From DATBLE01 sp963734065 (lineage in GTDB: Bacteria; Actinomycetota; Thermoleophilia; Gaiellales; Gaiellaceae): 64,000 bases of DNA. Each line of letters begins with the position of its first letter. The first letter of the stretch is position 1. The DNA lies in assembly GCA_963734065.1 (NCBI GenBank), contig CAVTFN010000003.1, positions 1,612,001 to 1,676,000 on the forward strand. Direction: 5' to 3'. The position numbers were made by a program, and so were the translations under genes. Below the pieces are notes generated by a model. The model worked only from the letters and a program-made list of their open reading frames with translations, ran no database searches and was not told where the DNA came from. Shown piece by piece: positions 57,731-64,000 of this stretch.

Positions 57731-59607
57731 ACCGCCGAGGCGTCCGTGACCGGCGTGCGGCACGCGAAGCGCTCGCAGACGTAGAGCGTCGGCTTGCCGT
57801 CCACCCTCGTCTTCCCCGCGAGCAGCGGCACGCTCTCGCCCGGGCCGAAGGCGACGACCGCGTTCGGATCGAACGGGGCGAGGGCGGCGCGGGCGAGCTC
57901 GTCCTCCGGGTGGCCGAGGATCGCCAGCTCCCGCGGCGGCGACAGGTACAGGTCGAGCGCGCAGAGCGCCCAGCCGAACGCGGTCGGGATCCGGCTCAGG
58001 TTCGCGTGGAGCAGTCGCAGCACCCCCGCCCCCCGGTGCTCGAGCCCGTCGTCGCCGTAGATGCGCGCGAGACGGAGGAGCACGAACGCGAGCATCGAGT
58101 TCCCGGACGGCACCGGGTTATCGTCGAGGTCCTTCGTGCGAGCGACGAGCCGTTCCGCATCGTGGGCGGTCATGAAGAAGCCGCCGCGCTCGTCGTCGGC
58201 GAAGAGCTCGACGGCCAGTCGGGCCAGCCGGTTCGACTCCTCCAGCCAGCGCAGGTCGCCGGTGGCGACGTGCAGCTCGTAGAGCCCGTGGGCGACGTCG
58301 GCGTAGTCCTCGAGATAACCGGGGATGCTCGCCCGCCCGTTCCGCCAGGTCCGGAACAGGCGACCGTCGGGCGACGAAAGCTCCGTGAGCAGGAAGTTTC
58401 CGAGCCGCTCGGCAGCTAGTAACACAGTGTTACTTGAGAGCCGCCGGCCGGCCTCGGCCAGCGCGGCCAGGGCGAGACCGTTCCAGGCGGCGATCGCCTT
58501 GTCGTCGCGGGCCGGCTGCGGGCGGCGCGAGCGCTCGCCCCGCAGGCGCGCCTTCAGTTCGTGGTCGAGGTCGCCCCGGATGATCGAGCGGCCGTGCTCG
58601 AACGGGCGGAGCAGCCCGGCCGGAACGCCCTCCGCCTCGGTCCAGGTGTACGTGAGCCCCTCGACGCCCTCCGTGTCGGCGTCCTGGGACGAGGCGAAGC
58701 CGCCCTCCGGCAGCGCGAGGTCGCGGAGGAGGTACTCGCAGGTCTGCTCGGCCACCTGCCGGTAGCGCTCCTCGCCGGTGACCACCCACGCGTGCAGGTA
58801 CTCGGGGACGAGCAGCGCGTTGTCGTACAGCATCTTCTCGAAGTGCGGGACGAGCCAGTCGGCGTCGACCGAGTAGCGGTGGAAGCCGCCGCCGACGACG
58901 TCGTACATCCCGCCCGCCGCCATGGCGTCGAGCGTGGTCGTGACCATCTCGGGCTCGCCGCGGCGGAGCAGGAACTCGAGCACCGAGGCCGGCGGGAACT
59001 TGGGCGCGCCGCCGAAGCCGCCTCGCTCGTGGTCGAACACTCGCTCGAGGCCACGCGTCGCCTCCGAGAGCATCGCGTCGGTCAGCGGCTCGGCCGAGGC
59101 CGGGGCGTCGCCGGACGACCGGATCGCCTCGACCAGCTGGGCCGCCGACCGGCCGACGTCCGCGCGCCGCTCGCGGTACGCGGAGGCGACCGCGTCGAGC
59201 ACCTGGCGGAAGCTCGGCAGGCCGTGTCGCGGGGCCGGCGGGAAGTACGTCCCGCCGAAGAACGGCTCGCCGCCGGGCGTGAGGAAGACCGTCATCGGCC
59301 AGCCGCCGTGCCCGGTCAGCGCGACCACCGCGTCCATGTAGATCGCGTCCAGATCCGGCCGCTCCTCGCGATCGACCTTGACGTTCACGAACAGCTCGTT
59401 CATCTGCGCCGCGGTCCCGGGATCCTCGAACGACTCGTGCTCCATCACGTGGCACCAGTGGCAGGCGGCGTACCCGATCGAGAGCAGGATCGGCCGGTCC
59501 TCGTCGCGCGCCCGCGCCAGCGCCTCGTCGCCCCACGGATACCAGTCGACGGGGTTGTCCGCGTGCTGGAGCAGGTACGGGCTGGTCTCCTCGGCCAGAC
59601 GGTTCAT
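57727..59607 (-). CDS. Thioredoxin-fold / YyaL (SPATA20-like) protein
   Basis: 626 residues. The N-terminal thioredoxin-like domain has IGYAACHWCHVMEHESFED (CHWC), VNVKVDREERPDLD and GGWPMTVFLTPGGEPFFGGT; the C-terminal two thirds are an alpha/alpha toroid similar to glycosyl hydrolase folds (GMYDVVGGGFHRYSVDADWL, ARDDKAIAAWNGLALAALAE). Proteins of this family (YyaL, mammalian SPATA20) have no agreed activity. ATG 59607 lies 6 nt after TATCGT on the minus strand. A 17-bp palindrome lies inside the coding sequence at 58418-58434. Confidence 0.88.
   Translation of the reverse strand: MNRLAEETSPYLLQHADNPVDWYPWGDEALARARDEDRPILLSIGYAACHWCHVMEHESFEDPGTAAQMNELFVNVKVDREERPDLDAIYMDAVVALTGHGGWPMTVFLTPGGEPFFGGTYFPPAPRHGLPSFRQVLDAVASAYRERRADVGRSAAQLVEAIRSSGDAPASAEPLTDAMLSEATRGLERVFDHERGGFGGAPKFPPASVLEFLLRRGEPEMVTTTLDAMAAGGMYDVVGGGFHRYSVDADWLVPHFEKMLYDNALLVPEYLHAWVVTGEERYRQVAEQTCEYLLRDLALPEGGFASSQDADTEGVEGLTYTWTEAEGVPAGLLRPFEHGRSIIRGDLDHELKARLRGERSRRPQPARDDKAIAAWNGLALAALAEAGRRLSSNTVLLAAERLGNFLLTELSSPDGRLFRTWRNGRASIPGYLEDYADVAHGLYELHVATGDLRWLEESNRLARLAVELFADDERGGFFMTAHDAERLVARTKDLDDNPVPSGNSMLAFVLLRLARIYGDDGLEHRGAGVLRLLHANLSRIPTAFGWALCALDLYLSPPRELAILGHPEDELARAALAPFDPNAVVAFGPGESVPLLAGKTRVDGKPTLYVCERFACRTPVTDASAV
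58418..58434. repeat. Perfect inverted repeat inside the yyaL gene
   Basis: AGTAACAC-A-GTGTTACT, an 8-bp perfect inverted repeat with one central base, in an AT-rich island within a very GC-rich gene. On the coding (minus) strand it spells part of SSNTVLL, with rare TTA and CTA leucine codons. The shape is that of a dimeric repressor operator (TetR/GntR-like), but its position inside a gene is unusual. Confidence 0.45.
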
Positions 59608-59613
59608 CCCGCC

Positions 59614-59621
59614 ACGATAAT
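59614..59621. promoter_or_regulatory. Overlapping divergent -10 boxes for yyaL and cyclase genes
   Basis: The start codons are 22 bp apart. TATCGT (minus strand, 59614-59619) lies 6 nt before ATG 59607, and GATAAT (plus strand, 59616-59621) lies 8 nt before ATG 59630. Both spacings fit leaderless mRNAs. Confidence 0.45.
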
Positions 59622-59629
59622 CACCCCCG

Positions 59630-60385
59630 ATGTCTTCTCCGTACCCGGCCGGAACGGTCACGTTCCTGTTCACCGACATCGAGGGCTCGACGAAGCTCCT
59701 CCAGGAGCTCGGCGACGAGTACGGCACGGTCGTCGCCGACCACCGGCGGATCCTGCGCGACGCGTTCGGCTCGGCCGGCGGGCGCGAGGTCGACACCCAG
59801 GGGGACGCGTTCTTCTACTCGTTCGCCCGCGCGCGCGACGCGGTCGCCGCCGCGGTCGCCGGACAACAAGCACTCGCGGCCCACGACTGGCCGGGCGGGG
59901 CGCAGGTCCGCGTCCGGATGGGGCTCCACACCGGCGAGCCGGCGGTCGGCGAGGAGGGGTACGTCGGGATGGATGTCGTGCGGGCCGCCCGGATCTGCTC
60001 CGCGGGCCACGGCGGCCAGATCCTCCTGTCGGAGACGACGCGGGCGCTCGTCGGGGGCGACCTGCCCGAGGGCGTCTCGATCCGCGATCTCGGCGAGCAG
60101 AAGCTCAAGGACGTCCGCGCCGAGCACCTGTACCAGCTCGAGCTCGGCGGTTCGCCGGCCTACTTCCCGCTGCTGAGGACGGAGGGATCGAGCAAGGACT
60201 TCGGCGACCGGATCTCCAGACACGTCGAGAGCATGGTCGAGGCGCAGATGCAATCGGTGTTCACCGGGAGCAAGCCGCCGACCGCGAAGATGGCCACGAT
60301 CACCGCGCTCGGGATCGGCACGCTGCTCGCGTTCCTCGGCGTCCTCGTCGGCATCGGCTTCCTGGTCAAGACCCTCTTCTTCTAG
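59630..60385 (+). CDS. Class III nucleotidyl cyclase with C-terminal membrane anchor
   Basis: 251 residues. VTFLFTDIEGSTKLLQELGD carries the first metal Asp, then VDTQGDAFFYSFARARDAVA the second, and VRMGLHTGEPAVGEEGYVGM with GLH-T-GE is the typical end of the catalytic core. A glycine-rich hinge and a single hydrophobic helix (ALGIGTLLAFLGVLVGIGFL) close the protein, so it is tail-anchored. The catalytic core resembles the cyclase at 1-749, and the pair suggests a broad second-messenger use. Stop overlaps the next start by one base (TAGTG). Confidence 0.9.
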   Translation: MSSPYPAGTVTFLFTDIEGSTKLLQELGDEYGTVVADHRRILRDAFGSAGGREVDTQGDAFFYSFARARDAVAAAVAGQQALAAHDWPGGAQVRVRMGLHTGEPAVGEEGYVGMDVVRAARICSAGHGGQILLSETTRALVGGDLPEGVSIRDLGEQKLKDVRAEHLYQLELGGSPAYFPLLRTEGSSKDFGDRISRHVESMVEAQMQSVFTGSKPPTAKMATITALGIGTLLAFLGVLVGIGFLVKTLFF

Positions 60386-61551
60386 TGGCCTTCGCTCCCC
60401 TCGCCGGCGTCCGGGTCGTCGACGTGACCACGTCGTACGCCGGGCCGACCTGCACGCAGCTGCTCGGCGCGCTCGGCGCCGACGTGGTCAAGGTCGAGCC
60501 GCCGTCGGGCGACGAGGCGCGCGCCTGGGGGCCGCCGTTCGCGGGTGACCTGGGCACGCTCTTCGTCGCCGCGAACGCGGGGAAGCGCTCGGCGGCGATC
60601 GACCTCCGCCGCGGGACGGAGGCGGTGCTGCGGCTCGTCGACCGCGCCGACGTCTTCGTCCAGAGCCTGCGTCCCGGGCTGGCGGACGAGCTCGGCCTGG
60701 GCGCCGAGGCCCTACGGGGCCGAAAGCCGGAGCTGGTGCACTGCACGATCTCGTCGTACGGCCGCACCGGGCCGAAGCGGGAGCTGCCGGGCTACGACCC
60801 GCTGCTGCAGGCGGCCGGCGGGCTGATCAGCGTCACGGGCGAGCCGGGCGGCGGCGGCGTCCGCGTCGGCGTCTCGCTGATCGACCACACCACCGGCATG
60901 TACGCGGCGTTCGCGATTCTCGCCGCCCTGCACGAGGGCGGCGGCCGCACGATCGACGTCTCGCTCTGGGAGACGGCGCTCGCGTTCGTCTCCTACCACC
61001 TGATCGGGAACATCGAGACCGGCTCGGTCCCGACGCCGCAGGGAACGGGCTTCCACGCGATCGCGCCGTACCAGGTCTTCCCCGCGGCCGACGGCGGACT
61101 GATGATCACCGCCGCGAACGACGGGCTCTTCCGGCGCCTCGCCGATGCGATCGGGCTGCCGGAGCTGGCCGACGATCCCCGCTTCGCGACCAACCCGGAC
61201 CGGGTGACGAACCGGGCCGCGCTGGTCGAGGCGCTTTCGGCGCGGCTACGCGAGCGCCCTCGCGCGGCCTGGCTGGAGACGCTCGCCGCCGCCGGCGTCC
61301 CCGCCGCACCGGTGCAGGACGTCGGCGAGGTCGCCGCCGACCCGCAGACGGAGGCGATCGGGATCCTGCAGCGCCTCGGCCCCTACACCACCCTGGGCCC
61401 GGCCTTCTCGGCCGACGGCGAACGGCCGGCGTACCGCTCGCCGCCGCCGGCGCTCGGCGAGCACACGGCCGAAGTGCTCGCCGAGGTCGGCTACTCGCCC
61501 GAGGAGGTCGAAGGGCTGGCCGCGGCAGGCGTGATCCGAACCGGGGACTGA
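60385..61551 (+). CDS. CaiB/BaiF family CoA-transferase (type III)
   Basis: 388 residues. LAGVRVVDVTTSYAGPTCTQ is the N-terminal strand, GALGADVVKVEPPSGDEARA and AANAGKRSAAIDLRRGTEAV follow, and VFVQSLRPGLADELGLG, YGRTGPKRELPGYDPLLQAA and DVSLWETALAFVSYHLIG are type III CoA-transferase motifs; the catalytic Asp is expected in the YDPLLQAAGGL stretch. It transfers CoA between acyl groups; the acyl pair is unknown. GTG 60385 overlaps the cyclase stop. Its TGA stop lies inside a palindromic repeat. Confidence 0.9.
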   Translation: MAFAPLAGVRVVDVTTSYAGPTCTQLLGALGADVVKVEPPSGDEARAWGPPFAGDLGTLFVAANAGKRSAAIDLRRGTEAVLRLVDRADVFVQSLRPGLADELGLGAEALRGRKPELVHCTISSYGRTGPKRELPGYDPLLQAAGGLISVTGEPGGGGVRVGVSLIDHTTGMYAAFAILAALHEGGGRTIDVSLWETALAFVSYHLIGNIETGSVPTPQGTGFHAIAPYQVFPAADGGLMITAANDGLFRRLADAIGLPELADDPRFATNPDRVTNRAALVEALSARLRERPRAAWLETLAAAGVPAAPVQDVGEVAADPQTEAIGILQRLGPYTTLGPAFSADGERPAYRSPPPALGEHTAEVLAEVGYSPEEVEGLAAAGVIRTGD

Positions 61552-61571
61552 CCCCGAAGGGGTCTGTCCCC
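61543..61571. repeat. Palindromic repeat, GGGGACTGACCCC family
   Basis: GGGGACTGACCCC, loop GAA, GGGGTCTGTCCCC: 12 of 13 positions pair (one T-T mismatch). The CoA-transferase TGA stop (61549-61551) is within its left arm. It is followed 23 bp later by copy C of the GGGTCAGACCC palindrome. Confidence 0.8.
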
Positions 61572-61594
61572 GCCGGGTCGAGCCGCAACCGTTT

Positions 61595-61631
61595 CTTTAG
61601 GGTCAGACCCCTTCGGGGTCAGACCCTAAAG
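61595..61631. repeat. Palindromic repeat, GGGTCAGACCC family, copy C (longest)
   Basis: CTTTAGGGTC then AGACCCC, loop TTC, GGGGTCA then GACCCTAAAG: a nearly perfect stem of 17 positions with one A-A mismatch. The BMP gene's TAG stop (61626-61628, minus strand) lies in its right arm. It sits between the convergent CoA-transferase and BMP genes and could end both transcripts. The 31-bp core is identical to copy B. Confidence 0.85.
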
Positions 61632-62621
61632 CGTCCGCGGCGGGACGATCTTCCCCGCGATCAGCTGCCTGCGGATCCGCTCGACGGCCGCGACCTCCGA
61701 CTTCGGCACCTTCGGGCTGATCTTGCCGAGCGCGACGCCGCCTTCCCGCAGCCCGTAGACGGCGTTCCCGCCGTTGAATCTGCCCCGCTGGACGGCCTGC
61801 ACAGCGAGGAACACCGCGCGGTCCACCTTCTTCGTCGCGCTGGTCAGGATCTGCGGACCGAGAAACGACTGGTCGGCGTCCACGCCGATCCCCCACACGT
61901 TCTCGCCCTTCGCCGCATCGAGTGCGCCGAGGCCGCAGCCGCCGGCGACGGCGAAGACGGCGACCGACCCGGCGGCGATCTGGTTGAGCGCGATCGCCTT
62001 GCACTTCGCCTGGTCGGTGAAGTCCTGCGAGTACCCGTTGATCGCCTTGACCGCCGGATCGGCCTTCCTGGCGCCGGCCTGGTAGCCGGCGATGAAGCGG
62101 TCGACCGGAGGCTGCTTCTCACCGGCGACCGAGCTGACCACATCCTTCCCCGGCTTCCGCTTCGCCTCGAGCCCCGCCAGGTAGCCGGCGAGGTAGCCGA
62201 CCTGCTCCTCGCGGAAGAGCAGGCCGAGCACGTTCTTCGGCTTGCCGGCGAGATCCCCGTTGGCGACGTCGACGATCGCGAACCGCGTGTTCGGGAAGCG
62301 CTTGGCCACCGCCCCCATGGCGCCGATCTCGGTGTAGCCGACGCCGACGACGAGGTCGTATCCCTGGCGGGCGAACGACGCGAGGTTCGGGATGTAATCG
62401 CTCGACGAGCGCGACTCGGCGACCCGGAACGTGATCCCGAGGCGCTTCTGCGCCTGCTGGAGCCCGACGTACGCGAGGTGGTTGAAGCCACGGTCGTTCA
62501 GTCCGCTGGAGTCGGTGACCATCCCGACCTTCAGCGTCTTCGCGGGCGCGGCGCCCCCGACTCCTGCCGAGCCGGCCGCCAGCAGCGCGACCCCCGCCAC
62601 CAGAATCAGGATCTTCTTCAT
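61626..62621 (-). CDS. BMP family ABC-type substrate-binding protein
   Basis: 331 residues with a signal sequence (MKKILILVAGVALLAAGSAG). The BMP/Med family pattern is clear: KVGMVTDSSGLNDRGFNHLA, SRSSSDYIPNLASFARQGYD, IVDVANGDLAGKPKNVLGLL, REEQVGYLAGYLAGLE, DVVSSVAGEKQPPVDRFIAG, and VAGGCGLGALDAAKGENVWG near the end. Members bind nucleosides, with TmpC and PnrA as studied examples; a transporter for it is not in the window. GGAGGAG precedes ATG 62621. The C-terminal TAG is supplied by a palindromic repeat. Confidence 0.9.
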   Translation of the reverse strand: MKKILILVAGVALLAAGSAGVGGAAPAKTLKVGMVTDSSGLNDRGFNHLAYVGLQQAQKRLGITFRVAESRSSSDYIPNLASFARQGYDLVVGVGYTEIGAMGAVAKRFPNTRFAIVDVANGDLAGKPKNVLGLLFREEQVGYLAGYLAGLEAKRKPGKDVVSSVAGEKQPPVDRFIAGYQAGARKADPAVKAINGYSQDFTDQAKCKAIALNQIAAGSVAVFAVAGGCGLGALDAAKGENVWGIGVDADQSFLGPQILTSATKKVDRAVFLAVQAVQRGRFNGGNAVYGLREGGVALGKISPKVPKSEVAAVERIRRQLIAGKIVPPRTL

Positions 62622-62634
62622 CGGGCTCCTCCGC

Positions 62635-62640
62635 TAAGTT
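62635..62640 (+). promoter_or_regulatory. -10 box for NrtR-like gene (leaderless)
   Basis: TAAGTT ends 7 nt before GTG 62648. The gap to the divergent BMP gene is only 26 bp, so the two promoters overlap. Confidence 0.4.
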
Positions 62641-62647
62641 TACGACT

Positions 62648-63328
62648 GTGAAGCGAAAACCTCGCGACCAGCCTACCACCCATGCCCACGAGACTGTCGC
62701 AGTGGTGCTCCAGATCCGCGGCGGGACGCTGCAGGCGCTGCTCTGGCGCCGGGCCCGGCCGCCCTTCGCGGGACGGTGGGCGCTTCCGGGGGGCCGGCTC
62801 GAGCGCGAGACCTTCGAGCGGTCGATCAGGCGGCACCTGGCGGCGAAGGTGGACGTCCGCGAGCTCTCGCACCTCGAGCAGCTCGAGACGCGGTCCGATC
62901 CACGGACCGGCCTGGTCACGACCGCGTATCTCGGGCTGATCCGAAGCGGCGTCGACCCCGCCGTGCCGGAGGACACCGGGTGGCACCCGGTGGACGGGCT
63001 GCCGCCGACTGCGTTCGACCACGGATCGCTCGTGCTCGCAGCGCGCGAGCGCCTGCGCGCGAAGCTCTCCTACACGAACCTCGGCTTCGCGCTCGCCCCC
63101 GAGACCTTCACCGTCTCCGAACTCCGCGAGCTGTACGCGGCGGCGCTCGGCCACGAGGTCTCGGCCACCAACCTGCAACGTGTCCTCCTCCGCCGGGGCG
63201 TGCTCGAGCCGACAGGCGATCGGCGGCCCCCCGGACGCAGCGGCGGCCGGCCGGCCGAGGTGTTCCGCTTCCGCTCGGCCGACCTGCAGATCACCGACCA
63301 GTTCGCGGTGCTTCGGCCGCCCGGCTAG
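62648..63328 (+). CDS. Nudix-winged-helix regulator (NrtR-like)
   Basis: 226 residues. The first ~140 residues are a Nudix fold (VAVVLQIRGGTLQALLWRRA, RWALPGGRLERETFERSIRR) in which the catalytic box is degenerate: the GGRLERE-x-FERSI-R-HLAAKV segment lacks the REUxEE residues of active hydrolases. The C-terminal ~80 residues are a winged helix (TVSELRELYAAALGHEVSAT; LQRVLLRRGVLEPTG). This is the layout of NrtR, which senses ADP-ribose and regulates NAD metabolism. The target genes are not in the window. Leaderless GTG 62648. Confidence 0.87.
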   Translation: MKRKPRDQPTTHAHETVAVVLQIRGGTLQALLWRRARPPFAGRWALPGGRLERETFERSIRRHLAAKVDVRELSHLEQLETRSDPRTGLVTTAYLGLIRSGVDPAVPEDTGWHPVDGLPPTAFDHGSLVLAARERLRAKLSYTNLGFALAPETFTVSELRELYAAALGHEVSATNLQRVLLRRGVLEPTGDRRPPGRSGGRPAEVFRFRSADLQITDQFAVLRPPG

Positions 63329-63332
63329 TCGG

Positions 63333-64000
<668 letters not shown>

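Overview
The window is very GC-rich and gene-dense, with frequent GTG/TTG starts, ATGA/GTGA/TTGA overlaps between neighbouring genes, and no outer-membrane genes. The order murJ-lepA-hemW-hrcA-dnaJ-prmA-mtaB-HIT-yqeY, followed by phoH-ybeY-dgkA-cdd-era, is that of a Gram-positive chromosome. Together with the base composition, the PEP-mutase, PPOX and DUF2182/DUF1326 families and many apparently leaderless genes, this suggests an actinobacterium, probably of the deep-branching Thermoleophilia (Gaiellales/Solirubrobacterales). That placement is an inference; no rRNA or tRNA gene is present to test it.

Layout. 1-4 kb: a signalling operon on the minus strand (lone receiver, membrane PAS histidine kinase, cyclase-receiver fusion running off the left edge). 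4.2-7.6 kb: era-cdd-dgkA/PAP2-ybeY-phoH. 7.65-8.8 kb: a Dabb protein and a methyltransferase. 8.8-19.2 kb: one long minus-strand operon from murJ to yqeY. 19.4-23.8 kb: rpsT and a GNAT gene on the plus strand, and comEA-comEC-holA-PPOX on the minus strand. 23.8-32.1 kb: transporters, a cupin, the DUF1326-DUF2182 pair, a ROK kinase, two small secreted proteins, a uridine-kinase-like P-loop protein, and leuS behind an attenuator-like leader. 32.3-38.1 kb: a DUF5678 protein, lysA, a less GC-extreme patch with creatininase and GyrI-like genes, a cytochrome c/copper monooxygenase, a PAQR (hemolysin III) protein and a Lys-rich small protein. 38.2-44.2 kb: a sulfatase and a SARP-like (BTAD) regulator divergent from a cupin gene, with an 11-bp-period direct repeat between them. 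44.2-48.8 kb: a DpgC-like dioxygenase with its CoA ligase, a selenocysteine-type DsbA/FrnE protein, a peroxiredoxin and a PRC-barrel protein. 49-64 kb: small DUF4242 and secreted proteins, an M24 peptidase, a sigma-70 factor, a MFS-MarR fusion, periplasmic binding proteins, a LivG ATPase, an FAD oxidoreductase, a YyaL-type thioredoxin protein, a second cyclase, a CaiB CoA-transferase, a BMP binding protein, an NrtR-like regulator, and glgX running off the right edge.

The most interesting items are: (1) a DsbA/FrnE-family gene whose first active-site cysteine codon is TGA, followed by a good bacterial SECIS-like hairpin, so a likely selenoprotein; (2) a recurring long palindrome built on GGGTC-A-GACCC, placed at gene 3' ends and twice supplying the stop codon; (3) -10 boxes 6-9 nt in front of many start codons, including divergent pairs separated by only 18-27 bp; (4) a probable leucine leader peptide and terminator in front of leuS; (5) SARP-type direct repeats at a BTAD regulator; (6) a DpgC-like cofactor-free dioxygenase next to a phenylacetate-CoA ligase.

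No CRISPR array, transposase, integrase, rRNA or tRNA was seen. Homology statements rest on motif recognition by eye.
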